Positions 7,976 to 16,515 of a stretch of DNA of 64,000 bases are shown here, piece after piece. The notes beneath the pieces were generated by a model. The model was not told the origin of the DNA and made no database searches. It was given only the letters and a program-made list of their open reading frames with translations. The DNA comes from Arthrobacter sp. UKPF54-2 (GTDB taxonomy: Bacteria > Actinomycetota > Actinomycetes > Actinomycetales > Micrococcaceae). The stretch lies in assembly GCF_007858535.1 (NCBI RefSeq), contig NZ_CP040174.1:3410001-3474000 (forward strand). Direction: 5' to 3'. A program made the position numbers and the translations under genes. The stretch's first letter is position 1. Every line of letters starts with the position of its first letter.

Positions 7976-8881
7976 CTAAGCCGAGGCGGCGTGCTGTTGG
8001 GAGCGGGCGCTGGCGTACAGGCAGACCGTTGCCGCGGTGCCGAGGTTGAGGCTTTCGGCCGCCCCGTAGACCGGCACGGCGACCCTGTGGTCGGCCAGGG
8101 CAAGTTCCTCCGCGGACAGTCCCTGCGCCTCGTTCCCGAAGAGCCAGGCAGTCGGCTGCTCCAGTGCGAAGGCGGACCCGGCGGCGGAGGCGCCCAGGCG
8201 GCGGGCCGCGTTCTCGTCCTGGAGGCGGTCCAGGTTCAGCTGGCCCTGGCCGTCCGCGGCGAGGATGCCGATGCCGTGTTCCTTGCAGCGGGCCGCCAGG
8301 TCCTCGACGTCGGCGCCGAGCACCACGGGCAGGTGGAAGAGGGAGCCGGCCGTCGAGCGGACGGCCTTTGGGTTGTAGATGTCAACGCTGGAGGCGGTCA
8401 GGATGACGGCGTCCGCGCCGGCGGCGTCGGCCGCCCGCAGCACGGTACCGGCGTTGCCGGGGTCCCTGACCTGGCACAGCACCGCGAGCAGTTGCGGGCC
8501 GGCGTCCAGCACCGCGTCGAGGCTGACGTCGAGGAAGCCGCAGACCGCCAGGATGCCCTGCGGGGTGACCGTGTCCGCCATCGCGGCCAGCACCTCGTCG
8601 GTGGCGAGGTACGCGGCGGTGCCGTCCGCGAGGGCCTCCAGGTCCGGGTGCCGGTCCAGGCAGGCCTCGCTCGCGTAGACCTCATAGACGATCCCGGGCT
8701 CCCCCGCGGCAATCCGCTGCTGGTGCAGGACCAGGGCCTCCCTGACCGCTTGCGGGCCCTCGGCCAGGAATTCGCGGCGCTTTAAACGGGCCGGGCGCCC
8801 GGCAAGCTGTGCCACCTTCCTCACTCGATCGGCTCGAGGATTGGAAAGTGCAAAGTCTTGCGGGCGCCCGGTTTCGTTCAT
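7976..8881 (-). CDS. TrmH/SpoU-family RNA 2'-O-methyltransferase
   Basis: The 301-aa protein has the two-part layout of the family. A substrate-binding N-terminal domain runs to about residue 125 (RREFLAEGPQAVREAL). A SPOUT methyltransferase domain follows, with CQVRDPGNAGTVLRAADAAG (motif 1), WLFGNEAQGLS (motif 2) and VPVYGAAESLNLGTAATVCLYA (motif 3). It methylates a ribose of tRNA or, more likely from the long N-terminal domain, 23S rRNA, using S-adenosylmethionine. It lies about 65 bp downstream of rplT in the same orientation, so it may belong to the infC-rpmI-rplT transcript, as in many actinobacteria. Confidence 0.88.
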   Translation of the reverse strand: MNETGRPQDFALSNPRADRVRKVAQLAGRPARLKRREFLAEGPQAVREALVLHQQRIAAGEPGIVYEVYASEACLDRHPDLEALADGTAAYLATDEVLAAMADTVTPQGILAVCGFLDVSLDAVLDAGPQLLAVLCQVRDPGNAGTVLRAADAAGADAVILTASSVDIYNPKAVRSTAGSLFHLPVVLGADVEDLAARCKEHGIGILAADGQGQLNLDRLQDENAARRLGASAAGSAFALEQPTAWLFGNEAQGLSAEELALADHRVAVPVYGAAESLNLGTAATVCLYASARSQQHAASA

Positions 8882-8946
8882 ATAAGAACCTTAGTTGCTT
8901 TCGCAGGGGGTTCTCGAACGGCGCTGTCTCGCGACGGCGGCGGGGA

Positions 8947-9414
8947 CTACTTGGCCTCGGCGTCAGCCTTCTTGGCAGCAGGCTTCTTCGCGGGAGCCTT
9001 CTTGGCGGCCTTCGGGGCAGCAGCGGCTTCGGCGTGGACGGCCGGAGCGGAGGTGTCCGCGGGCAGCGAGTCCTTGGCGACCTTGACCAGCGCGGCGAAG
9101 GCGTTGGCGTCGGAGACGGCCAGCTCGGCCAGCATACGGCGGTCAACCTCGACCTCAGCGGCCTTGAGGCCCTGGATCAGACGGTTGTAGGTCAGGCCGT
9201 TGGCGCGGGACGCAGCGTTGATGCGCTGGATCCACAGGCGGCGGAAGTCGCCCTTCTTCTTCTTGCGGTCGCCGTAGCTGTACACGAACGAGTGCAGCAG
9301 CTGCTCTTTGGCCTTGCGGTACAGGCGTGAACGCTGTCCACGGTAGCCCTTTGCGCGTTCGAGGATAACCCGGCGCTTCTTGTGGGCGTTGACCGCCCTC
9401 TTCACACGTGCCAC
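8947..9414 (-). CDS. rplT: 50S ribosomal protein L20 with Ala/Lys tail
   Basis: The first ~120 residues ([24 protein letters not shown]...) are a full L20, which binds 23S rRNA early in large-subunit assembly. The family is about 118-127 residues; here 155 residues are encoded. The extra ~35 at the C-terminus are Ala/Lys-rich ([21 protein letters not shown]) and not part of the fold. A similar but much longer tail is present on IF3 from the same operon. Last gene of infC-rpmI-rplT. Confidence 0.98.
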   Translation of the reverse strand: MARVKRAVNAHKKRRVILERAKGYRGQRSRLYRKAKEQLLHSFVYSYGDRKKKKGDFRRLWIQRINAASRANGLTYNRLIQGLKAAEVEVDRRMLAELAVSDANAFAALVKVAKDSLPADTSAPAVHAEAAAAPKAAKKAPAKKPAAKKADAEAK

Positions 9415-9533
9415 GTGCGTACTCCTTCAGAATTCTGATCCCAAGCGTCTACTGCCGGGAAACCCGGCTGGCCTGAGAAGCCTTTTTGGTAGTGGACCGC
9501 TGCCAGGTGGCAATCGATCCGAGAACTTGGAAC

Positions 9534-9728
9534 TTAGATGCCGAGCATCTTCCGGATGACCTTGGCGTCGCCCTTGAAGACGATCTTGTCGCCGGCGAGG
9601 CGGCGGGTCAGCCTGGAGGACTTGTGCTCGAGGTAGTGGCGGCGGTTGGCCTGCTGGCGGCGCAGCTTGCCGCTGCCGGTCAGCTTGAAGCGCTTCTTAG
9701 CACCGCTGTGGGTCTTCATCTTCGGCAT
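9534..9728 (-). CDS. rpmI: 50S ribosomal protein L35
   Basis: The 64-residue basic protein starts [21 protein letters not shown], the classic L35 sequence. The ATG at 9728 has AAGGAG upstream; a longer open frame begins at 9785 but the family start is here. Middle gene of the infC-rpmI-rplT operon. Confidence 0.98.
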   Translation of the reverse strand: MPKMKTHSGAKKRFKLTGSGKLRRQQANRRHYLEHKSSRLTRRLAGDKIVFKGDAKVIRKMLGI

Positions 9729-9843
9729 GGGAACCGATCTCCTTACGTATCCGCAGACCAGGTCTGCAGTCTTTCGTGCAGCCACCCCTGCGGGCGGCGT
9801 GCTGGTTGCTTGCTGCCGGACATTGCTGTCCGGCAGCCGTGAA

Positions 9844-10953
9844 CTAGTTAGTCTTCTTGCTGCCCGGCTTCGGGGCGGCCTTGGGGGCCGCCGGCCGAGC
9901 CGCAGGCTTCGGCGCCGCAGGCCGGGCTACCGGCTTGGGAGCCGCGGCCGGCTTCGGCGCGGGCTTCTCGGCAGCCGGCGTCGCGGCGGCGGGTGCCACA
10001 GCAGCGGGCGCCTTCGGTGCAGCCTTGGGGGCCGCGGCCTTAGGAGCAGCCGGCGCTTTGCTTACTGCCGGCTTCGCGTCGGCCTTGGGGGCCGCCTGCT
10101 TCGGAGCTGCCGCCGGGGCCTTGGGGGCCTCCTGCTTCGGCTCTTCCGTAGCCGGGGCCGCTTCGGCCGGAGCCTTTGCGGCCGCGGTCTCGGGTGCCTT
10201 GGGCTCCTCTGCCTTGGGCTCCTCGACGGCGGGGGCTTCCGTTGCCGGAGCCGCCGTTTCCGGCGCCTCGGCTTCGGTGGCCTCGGTGCGGACCTGGTAG
10301 CCCTCGGGCAGGAGGTCGGCGAGCGACTGCGTCATCGGCGCATCCGGGCCCGACGTGTCGACGCGGCCGGAGGCCTTGGCTTCGTTCTCGGCCTTGGCTT
10401 CTGCGCGCTGCGTTGCACGGCGGGCCTCTGCCTTGGCTTCGGCCTTGTTCTTCAGCGGACCCACCACCATGACCATGTTGCGGCCGTCGATGCGCGGGCT
10501 GGACTCCACAACGCCCACTTCGGCGACGTCGTCGGCGAAGCGCTGGAGCAGGCGGATGCCCATCTCGGGGCGCTGCTGCTCGCGGCCGCGGAACTGGATC
10601 ATGGCCTTGACCTTGTCGCCGGCGCCGAGGAACCGGAGCGCGTGGCCGCGCTTGGTCTCGTAGTCGTGCGTGTCGATCTTGAGCCGGAAACGGATTTCCT
10701 TCAGGACCGTGTTGGTCTGGTTCTTCCGGGCCTCACGTGCCTTAACAGCGGCTTCGTACTTGTACTTGCCGAAGTCCATCAGCTTGCACACCGGAGGCTT
10801 TGCCTGCGGTGCAACTTCAACGAGATCAAGATCGGACTCGGCAGCCAAACGCAGGGCATCCTCAATACGGACGACTCCTACCTGTTCACCTGCAGGGCCG
10901 ACCAGCCGCACCTCGGGGACGCGGATACGCTCATTGATTCTTGGCTCGCTAAT
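9844..10953 (-). CDS. infC: Translation initiation factor IF-3, ATT start and long low-complexity tail
   Basis: IF3 binds the 30S subunit, checks start codon and initiator tRNA, and prevents premature subunit joining. Residues 1-168 are the complete factor: the N-domain begins [19 protein letters not shown], the linker contains [11 protein letters not shown], and the C-domain runs to [10 protein letters not shown]. From about residue 170 to 369 the protein is a charged segment followed by Ala/Pro/Lys/Glu repeats with no fold. That roughly doubles the usual ~180 residues. No ATG, GTG or TTG fits the N-terminus. ATT at 10953 has AGGAG seven bases upstream, matching the rare-start autoregulation known for infC elsewhere. 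First gene of infC-rpmI-rplT; a leader hairpin lies 48 bp upstream. Confidence 0.93.
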   Translation of the reverse strand: MSEPRINERIRVPEVRLVGPAGEQVGVVRIEDALRLAAESDLDLVEVAPQAKPPVCKLMDFGKYKYEAAVKAREARKNQTNTVLKEIRFRLKIDTHDYETKRGHALRFLGAGDKVKAMIQFRGREQQRPEMGIRLLQRFADDVAEVGVVESSPRIDGRNMVMVVGPLKNKAEAKAEARRATQRAEAKAENEAKASGRVDTSGPDAPMTQSLADLLPEGYQVRTEATEAEAPETAAPATEAPAVEEPKAEEPKAPETAAAKAPAEAAPATEEPKQEAPKAPAAAPKQAAPKADAKPAVSKAPAAPKAAAPKAAPKAPAAVAPAAATPAAEKPAPKPAAAPKPVARPAAPKPAARPAAPKAAPKPGSKKTN

Positions 10954-10965
10954 GTTAAAGCTCCT
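10951..10965 (-). promoter_or_regulatory. infC ribosome-binding site with ATT initiation codon
   Basis: AGGAG (complement of 10961-10965), seven bases, then ATT (10953-10951). IF3 discriminates against non-canonical starts, so an AUU codon lets the factor repress its own synthesis in E. coli; the same logic is inferred here. Confidence 0.75.
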
Positions 10966-11000
10966 GTGTTCGTGGGGGTACTTCGCCGGCAAATGAAGAA

Positions 11001-11030
11001 GGCCTCCAATTGCCGGAGCAATCGAAGGCC
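11001..11030 (-). promoter_or_regulatory. 13-bp hairpin in the infC leader
   Basis: On the infC mRNA strand, GGCCTTCGATTGC and GCAATTGGAGGCC pair over all 13 positions (two G-U pairs) around a four-base loop. TTCTTCATTT follows. It could be a transcription attenuator or a protein-binding leader element. The rest of the 351-bp gap between infC and the DUF1844 gene should hold two divergent promoters, but no convincing hexamer pair was found. Confidence 0.6.
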
Positions 11031-11304
11031 TCGAAGATCGGAGTTGCCCTCCCCCGTGAGGAGGCGGCATGCGTCCCTCGCCGGGCGTGAAGCCCGGGAA
11101 GAATGCCCGACCAGGTACCCGGCAACCTTGATTCCGTGAGGAATATGTGCGGTTGACGCGGGTGGGAGAGAACTCCGCTTGCAAACTGACTGCCATTCTA
11201 CAGAGAGGCACCCGTTCAACGCACATGTGCGCCGGCGGGTTCCAGGTGTTGCTTAAAGCCGCAGAAATAACGACATTCAGTCGGTCTGTGACAAGCTTAC
11301 CAGC

Positions 11305-11691
11305 ATGAGCACTTCAGATAGTAATTCACACGTTTACCAGCCGGCCGACGCCCAGCCCGACGTCTCCCAGCAGATCCGAGACATCTCCGAGGTCCCCGCG
11401 ATCGAGGTCATCACCACCGCGGCCGTCCACCTGATGAGCGCCGCCGCGGTGAAGCTTGGCCTGGCTGCCGAGGACAACGCCGAAGAGCTCAAGGACCTCG
11501 ACGAAGCTCGTAAGCTGATCACGGCGCTGGCCGGACTTGTTACCTCCGCGGCGCCGGAGATCGGTTCCCAGCACGCCGGCCCGTTGCGCGACGGCCTGCG
11601 TTCCCTGCAGCTCGCGTTCCGCGAAGAATCCGTCATTCCGGACGCTCCGGGCAAGGGCCCGGGCGAGAAGTACACCGGCCCGGTCAACTAG
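11305..11691 (+). CDS. DUF1844 domain protein
   Basis: The 128-aa protein matches the short DUF1844 family found in actinobacteria next to infC. It has a helical core of about 90 residues ([23 protein letters not shown]...[11 protein letters not shown]...[13 protein letters not shown]) between disordered ends. No enzymatic motif or membrane segment is present, and the function is unknown. It is divergent from infC and ends in a strong hairpin. The conserved neighbourhood suggests a translation-related or housekeeping role, but that is inference. Confidence 0.8.
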   Translation: MSTSDSNSHVYQPADAQPDVSQQIRDISEVPAIEVITTAAVHLMSAAAVKLGLAAEDNAEELKDLDEARKLITALAGLVTSAAPEIGSQHAGPLRDGLRSLQLAFREESVIPDAPGKGPGEKYTGPVN

Positions 11692-11710
11692 GCACCAGCA
11701 CTGGCAGCCA

Positions 11711-11760
11711 ACGACGACGGCGGCGGGCGGACCCCAGGGGGCCGGCCGCCGCCGTCGTCG
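11711..11760. terminator. Bidirectional hairpin between convergent genes
   Basis: CGACGACGGCGGCGG and CCGCCGCCGTCGTCG form a 15-bp stem with a long loop between the DUF1844 gene and the convergent MFS gene. The following T-tract is weak, so its efficiency is uncertain. Confidence 0.6.
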
Positions 11761-11833
11761 CTTAACCGGGCGTTGTGAGTCGGGCGCCGTTGACCGGGCG
11801 CCGGTGAGCAGGCCCGGCGGGAGGCGGAGCCGG

Positions 11834-13153
11834 TCAGGCCGCGGCGAGCCGCCGCCTGCGGCGGCGCTGCAGGACCAGTCCCACCAGGCACAGCACCACG
11901 CCGGCCAGCCCCACCGAGACGAAGCCAGCCCCCGGGCCGACGCCGTCAATAAAGAGCCCGGCCAGCGGTGCTCCGAGTGCCACGCCGCCGGTGAGGGCCG
12001 AGCCGTACCAGCCCATCGCCTCGCCGCGGCGCCCCTCCTCGACCAGGGCTGCGACCTTCTCCGACGCCGCGGAGAGCACCGGCGCGCACAGCAGGCCCGG
12101 GAGCAGCGAGAGCAGGGCGAGCGTCCAGGTGTCCTGCGCGAAGGCCATCGGAAGGGTCAGCGCGGACATGCCCAGGAGCAGCAGGACCGGGGACACGGGC
12201 CGGTGCATGGCGCCGTAGACCAGTCCCCCCAGCACCGATGCCGCGCACCAGAACAGGAAGACGATGCCGATTTCGGCCTGGTGCCCGCCCCTCTCCAGTG
12301 CCGCGACGATGCCGACGTCGGTGCCACTGAGGACCATGCCGGCACCGGCCGCGACGGCGAAGACCGCCGCCACGCCGGCCGTGAACCAGGTGAAGTTGTG
12401 GGCGACCCGGTGCCGCAGGCCCAGGCGGTCCTGTCGGCGTTGCTCTGCGGCGGCCAGCGGTGCAAGCTCGGCCGCGGCTTCCTGCACATGGGGCGCCGCG
12501 GCGACGAGCGCGCTTTCCGCGCCTTCCTGCTGGCCGGCTTCGAAGGCCGCGGCCGGTTCCGCGCCGGGGTCGGCGCTGCGCGTGGGCGGGTTGATCCACA
12601 TCAGGAACAGCCCGGAGAGGGAGGTGGCCACGCCCACCACGGTCAGGCCGAGCGCAGAGTAACCCGCGGTGGCGATGACGGCGCCCGCTGCCGGGCCGAT
12701 CATAAAGACCAGTTCCGTGCTGATCGCGTCCAGGGCGAAGGCGGTCCGGCGCTGTTCGCCGCCGGCGAGGATGCCCAGCGACTGGCGCACCACGCTGAAG
12801 ATCGGCAGGGTCAGCAGGCCGCCCACAAACACCAGGGGCAGCAGCAGTTCGTAGCCCACATGCGGCACGATCGACCAGATGACGGTCTCGGAGACGACGG
12901 AGGGGATGAGTGCCCGGCGCAGGCCCACGGTATCCACCCGGCGCCCGCGCCAGGGGGCGCCGACGGCGATCCCAATGGTCATGACGGCCGCGGCGGCGCC
13001 GGCGGCGGCGTAGCCCTGTCCCAGGCTGAGGACGATGTGCAGCGTCAGCAGCACCCCGGCCGCGGAGTGCGGGATGCGGGCGACCATGCCGACGAGCAGG
13101 AGGTTCCTGATGGGCCTCACGGCCAGCAGGTCCCGGTAGAGCGCGAAATTCAC
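11834..13153 (-). CDS. MFS transporter
   Basis: The 439-aa inner-membrane protein has about 12 hydrophobic helices. A hydrophilic central loop of roughly 60 residues, acidic and Ala-rich (around residues 190-250), divides the two halves. GRRVDTVGLRRAL after helix 2 corresponds to the MFS motif A region. The substrate cannot be told, and no regulator is adjacent. It ends with an Arg-rich tail (RRRRRRLAAA). It lies downstream of sseB on the other side of a 63-bp gap and is oriented away from the his genes' control region, so it may be a separate unit. Confidence 0.8.
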   Translation of the reverse strand: MNFALYRDLLAVRPIRNLLLVGMVARIPHSAAGVLLTLHIVLSLGQGYAAAGAAAAVMTIGIAVGAPWRGRRVDTVGLRRALIPSVVSETVIWSIVPHVGYELLLPLVFVGGLLTLPIFSVVRQSLGILAGGEQRRTAFALDAISTELVFMIGPAAGAVIATAGYSALGLTVVGVATSLSGLFLMWINPPTRSADPGAEPAAAFEAGQQEGAESALVAAAPHVQEAAAELAPLAAAEQRRQDRLGLRHRVAHNFTWFTAGVAAVFAVAAGAGMVLSGTDVGIVAALERGGHQAEIGIVFLFWCAASVLGGLVYGAMHRPVSPVLLLLGMSALTLPMAFAQDTWTLALLSLLPGLLCAPVLSAASEKVAALVEEGRRGEAMGWYGSALTGGVALGAPLAGLFIDGVGPGAGFVSVGLAGVVLCLVGLVLQRRRRRRLAAA

Positions 13154-13216
13154 GAAACTGCTTTCCTTTGTGTACTGCCGTGGGCAGCACCCGGAAGTGT
13201 CAGTGCCGGCCGTCGG

Positions 13217-14104
13217 CTAGGGTGCTGCGCGCTGCAACTTGATGTCGATCGAGTCAACCCGCTCGGCAAATGTTTCATTCCGGGCCAGCGCGTCGTTCAG
13301 CCCGGCCACCAGGGACTGCACCGCGGCGGCGTCGAGCCCGTCTTCAAGGTACAGCACCATGCGCAGCTCCGGGCCCGCACCGCCGCCGGGTAGCTGGCCG
13401 CCGCCGGCCTGCGCCGACGCCACTCCCCCGCCGGGCTGGATTTCTACGCGCCGGAGCGCCGGAAGCCCCGCCGCCGCGGTTCCGACCGCTTCGGCCACCG
13501 CCGGATCGCTGTAGCTCGGCGTCCAGCTGTGCTGCCGGGCCAGGGCCCAGACGGCGGGCCGGCGGACCACAAAGGTGGCAGCTGAGCCGGGATCCAGGAC
13601 GAGCAGTTCGGCGCCCTCGGCAACGGCGGAAAGCGCCGCCCGCGCGGCGTAGACCGCCACGGGCCGCGCCTCGGCGTGCCAGGCGGCCAGCGCAGCCGCC
13701 GAGGTGAAGACCGGCAGCGCGGTCCGGCCGTCCGGCGCCTGCAGGGTCACCAGGGCCATGTCCGCCTGTTTGTCGCCGTGCAGTTCCCCGCTGTGGTGTT
13801 CCTTGCCCTCCTGGCCGGCCAGTGCGTCGCCCTCTTCGGCGAGCCGGGCGAGGATCGGTACAAAGACGCGGGCGGTGGCCAGCGATGCCACGACCGCCGC
13901 CTCGTCGCCGGTGCCGGCGGCGAGGGCCGCCAGCGCTGCGCGGTAGCCGGCGTCGGCGGCGCCGTCGTCGTCCTCGAAGTTGTGGATCTTTGCGTCGTCA
14001 CCGCTCAGGCTGCGCCCGGCCCAGGGCTGCCCGGCAGAGTCCGTTGCGCCCCCGGCACCGGCGAGGGCGGCGGCGATGTGGCCGGGCAGCGGCTTGTGCT
14101 CCAT
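13217..14104 (-). CDS. SseB family protein
   Basis: The 295-residue soluble protein starts MEHKPLPGHIAAALAG and carries two SseB-type modules, including ALPVFTSAAALAAWHAEARPV and LLVLDPGSAATFVVRRPAV. SseB-domain proteins have no agreed activity. In actinobacteria the gene commonly sits directly after hisA, as here (14-bp gap), so it is probably transcribed with the his operon. A much longer open frame extends upstream but only shadows hisA; the ATG at 14104 gives the family N-terminus. Confidence 0.8.
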   Translation of the reverse strand: MEHKPLPGHIAAALAGAGGATDSAGQPWAGRSLSGDDAKIHNFEDDDGAADAGYRAALAALAAGTGDEAAVVASLATARVFVPILARLAEEGDALAGQEGKEHHSGELHGDKQADMALVTLQAPDGRTALPVFTSAAALAAWHAEARPVAVYAARAALSAVAEGAELLVLDPGSAATFVVRRPAVWALARQHSWTPSYSDPAVAEAVGTAAAGLPALRRVEIQPGGGVASAQAGGGQLPGGGAGPELRMVLYLEDGLDAAAVQSLVAGLNDALARNETFAERVDSIDIKLQRAAP

Positions 14105-14118
14105 GGGCGGGGGTCTCC

Positions 14119-14865
14119 CTAGCGGCGGCCGGCGACGTCGAGCGCCTCCGGCAGTGTGAAGTTGCCGTTGTAGAGGGCCTTGCCGATGATGGCGCCCTCG
14201 ACGCCGAGCGGCACGAGGGAGCGCAGGACTTTGAGGTCCTCGAGGCTGGAGATGCCGCCGGAGGCCACCACGGGCTTGCCGGTCTTTTCCACCATCTGGC
14301 GCAGCAGCTCGACGTTGGGGCCCTGCAGCGTGCCGTCCTTGGTCACGTCGGTGACGACGTAGCGGGCGCAGCCGGCCTCTTCGAGTCGGCCGAGCACGTC
14401 CCAGAGGTCGCCGCCCTCCTTGGTCCAGCCGCGGCCGGCGAGGGTGGTGCCGCGGACGTCGAGGCCGACGGCGATCTTGTCGCCGAAGCGCTCGATCACG
14501 CGCTGCGTCCACTCGGGGTTCTCCAGCGCCGCGGTGCCGAGGTTAACCCGGGCCACGCCGAGGCCGAGGGCTTTTTCCAGCGACTCGTCGTCGCGCAGGC
14601 CGCCGGAGAGCTCCACCTTGATGTCCAGCCGGCCGACGACCTCGCGCAGCAGTTCGGCGTTGGAGCCCCGGCCGAAAGCGGCGTCGAGGTCCACGAGGTG
14701 GACCCATTCGGCGCCTTGGTCCTGCCAGTTGAGCGCGGCCTCCAGTGGGGTGCCGTAGCTGGTTTCGCTGCCGGCTTCGCCCTGGACCAGGCGCACGGCC
14801 TGGCCGTTGACGACGTCGACGGCGGGGAGCAGCTCGAGTACCGGCAGCGGGGTTTCGGTGGTCAT
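14119..14865 (-). CDS. hisA: Phosphoribosyl isomerase (HisA, probably bifunctional PriA)
   Basis: The 248-residue TIM-barrel enzyme isomerises ProFAR to PRFAR in histidine synthesis. In actinobacteria that lack trpF the same protein (PriA) usually also isomerises phosphoribosyl anthranilate for tryptophan. [18 protein letters not shown] near residue 11 has the general acid/base Asp, and [16 protein letters not shown] has the second Asp. The start at 14865 ([18 protein letters not shown]) has GAGGA eight bases upstream; an in-frame ATG at 14898 lacks this. It follows a 52-aa membrane protein gene by 40 bp. Confidence 0.93.
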   Translation of the reverse strand: MTTETPLPVLELLPAVDVVNGQAVRLVQGEAGSETSYGTPLEAALNWQDQGAEWVHLVDLDAAFGRGSNAELLREVVGRLDIKVELSGGLRDDESLEKALGLGVARVNLGTAALENPEWTQRVIERFGDKIAVGLDVRGTTLAGRGWTKEGGDLWDVLGRLEEAGCARYVVTDVTKDGTLQGPNVELLRQMVEKTGKPVVASGGISSLEDLKVLRSLVPLGVEGAIIGKALYNGNFTLPEALDVAGRR

Positions 14866-14905
14866 CGTAGGGTCCTCACGGTGTTGGGGTATTTGCACGG
14901 CAGGG

Positions 14906-15064
14906 TCAGTTTCCCGGCAGGGTCAGGAGCCAGGCGGCCAGCAGCGACATTCCGGCCAGGAGGTAGAACACGACTTGGACCCACAGGGGGCTCTTTTGCT
15001 GCCGGAAGGACAGGGCCCCGCCCACCAGCAGTCCGGCGAGGCCCATCAGGACTATGGACCACAT
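14906..15064 (-). CDS. 52-aa two-helix membrane protein between hisH and hisA
   Basis: An uninterrupted frame encodes [20 protein letters not shown], a short basic loop RQQKSPLW, then [19 protein letters not shown] and the end TLPGN. This is two hydrophobic helices joined by a charged turn. The ATG at 15064 directly follows the hisH stop (TAGATG), so it would be translated by ribosomes leaving hisH; no separate Shine-Dalgarno sequence is needed or clear. The next gene, hisA, starts 40 bp later with its own ribosome-binding site. No function is known to me. The transmembrane pattern and tight coupling argue that it is a real gene. Confidence 0.72.
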   Translation of the reverse strand: MWSIVLMGLAGLLVGGALSFRQQKSPLWVQVVFYLLAGMSLLAAWLLTLPGN

Positions 15065-15823
15065 CTAGGCGGTCTGTTCCGGGGATCCGGGCCGGGTGGT
15101 GCCGGAGGTGGTGCCGCTGCGCAGGCCGTCCACCCAGTTGCGGAGCAGGCGTGCGCCGGCGTCGCCGGATTTTTCGGGGTGGAACTGGGTGGCGCAGAGC
15201 GGACCGTTTTCCACCGCGGCGATGAACGGGGCGCCGTGTTCGGACCAGGTCACGAGCGGTGCCTTCATCCGCGGCTGGATCACGTCGAAGTCCCAGTGCT
15301 GCACGCCGTAGGAGTGCACGAAGTAGAAGCGCTCGTTCTCGACGCCGGCGAAGAGCCGGGAGCCCTCCGGGACGGTGACGGTGTTCCAGCCCATGTGCGG
15401 CACCACGTCGGCCGGCAGCAGCTCGACCTTGCCGGGCCACTCCCCCATGCCTTCGGCGACGGTGCCGTGTTCCACGCCGGCCTCGAACAGGACCTGGAGC
15501 CCCACGCAGATGGCGAGCACCGGCCGGCCGCCGGCGACCCGGCGTCCGATCATGCGGACGGCGTCGACGGCTTTGAGCTCCTTCATGACGGTTTCGAAGG
15601 CCCCGACGCCGGGGACGACGAGTCCGTCGGCGTTGAGCACGTCCTCGGGCTTGGCGCTGAGGATCACCTCGGCGCCGGCGCGTTCCAGGGCGCGGACGGC
15701 CGAGCGGACGTTGCCGGAGCCGTAGTCCAGCACGGTGACGGTGGGCTTACCCTCGGGCGACGCGGGTTTCCGGGCCGCGTCGGGGTTGATGATCGCGCCG
15801 TCCTGGAGGACTTTGCCGGTCAC
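15065..15823 (-). CDS. hisH: Imidazole glycerol phosphate synthase, glutaminase subunit
   Basis: HisH releases ammonia from glutamine for the HisF cyclase in histidine synthesis. The 252-aa protein has a class I glutamine amidotransferase fold: [11 protein letters not shown] near the start, the nucleophile Cys106 in AICVGLQ, and the His-Glu pair in QFHPEKS. About 28 residues precede the family core, and the last ~20 are a Ser/Thr/Gly-rich tail. The GTG start at 15823 overlaps the hisB stop as GTGA. No hisF is present in the window. Confidence 0.95.
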   Translation of the reverse strand: MTGKVLQDGAIINPDAARKPASPEGKPTVTVLDYGSGNVRSAVRALERAGAEVILSAKPEDVLNADGLVVPGVGAFETVMKELKAVDAVRMIGRRVAGGRPVLAICVGLQVLFEAGVEHGTVAEGMGEWPGKVELLPADVVPHMGWNTVTVPEGSRLFAGVENERFYFVHSYGVQHWDFDVIQPRMKAPLVTWSEHGAPFIAAVENGPLCATQFHPEKSGDAGARLLRNWVDGLRSGTTSGTTRPGSPEQTA

Positions 15824-16446
15824 AGCGCACCCTTGGTGGAGGGAATGCCCTCGACCCGGGGGTCGGGTTCCACGGCGGCCCGGAGCGCCCGGGCGAAGGC
15901 CTTGAACTGGGCCTCGACGATGTGGTGCGGGTCCCGGCCGGCGGTGACGTTCATGTGCAGGCAGATGCCGGCGTGCAGCGTGATGGCCTCGAAGACGTGC
16001 CGGGTCAGGGACCCGGTGAAGTGGCCGCCGATCAGGTGGTATTCCTGGCCTGCCGGTTCGCCGGCGTGCACGAGGTAGGGCCGGCCGGAGACGTCGACGA
16101 CGGCGTGCGCGAGGGCCTCGTCGAGCGGGACGGTGGCCTCGCCGAAGCGGCGGATGCCGGCCTTGGTGCCGAGGGCGGTGCGGAGGACCTCGCCGAAGGT
16201 GATGGCGACGTCTTCCACGGTGTGGTGGGCGTCGATGTGGGTGTCGCCGGTGGCCTTGATGGTCATATCGATCAGCGAGTGCTTGCTCAGCGCCGTCAGC
16301 ATGTGGTCGTAGAACGGCACCGAGGTGCTGATGTCGGAGACGCCGGTGCCGTCGAGGTCGATCTCGACCAGCACGGACGATTCGCTGGTGGTCCGCTCGA
16401 GGCGTGCGGTCCGGGCCTCGGCAGCGGCAGATCCGGTGGTGCTCAT
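15820..16446 (-). CDS. hisB: Imidazoleglycerol-phosphate dehydratase
   Basis: The 208-residue monofunctional HisB dehydrates imidazoleglycerol phosphate to imidazole acetol phosphate. The metal-binding motifs are present: [15 protein letters not shown] in the first repeat and [17 protein letters not shown] in the second. [13 protein letters not shown] is also typical. The start at 16446 ([22 protein letters not shown]) has AAAGGA upstream; a longer frame to 16482 has no such site. It is 69 bp after hisC and overlaps hisH by four bases. Confidence 0.95.
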   Translation of the reverse strand: MSTTGSAAAEARTARLERTTSESSVLVEIDLDGTGVSDISTSVPFYDHMLTALSKHSLIDMTIKATGDTHIDAHHTVEDVAITFGEVLRTALGTKAGIRRFGEATVPLDEALAHAVVDVSGRPYLVHAGEPAGQEYHLIGGHFTGSLTRHVFEAITLHAGICLHMNVTAGRDPHHIVEAQFKAFARALRAAVEPDPRVEGIPSTKGAL

Positions 16447-16515
16447 GTGGGGTGTCCTTTGGATGAGGCGGGCGCCCGGCAATCGCCGGCGGTGTGCGTG
16501 GGTCCTGGCTTAAGT

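Noticed and set aside
10954..11226. N-terminal extension of infC to the ATG at 11226
   Set aside because: It would translate through the leader hairpin and has no similarity to IF3; AGGAG before ATT gives the expected N-terminus.
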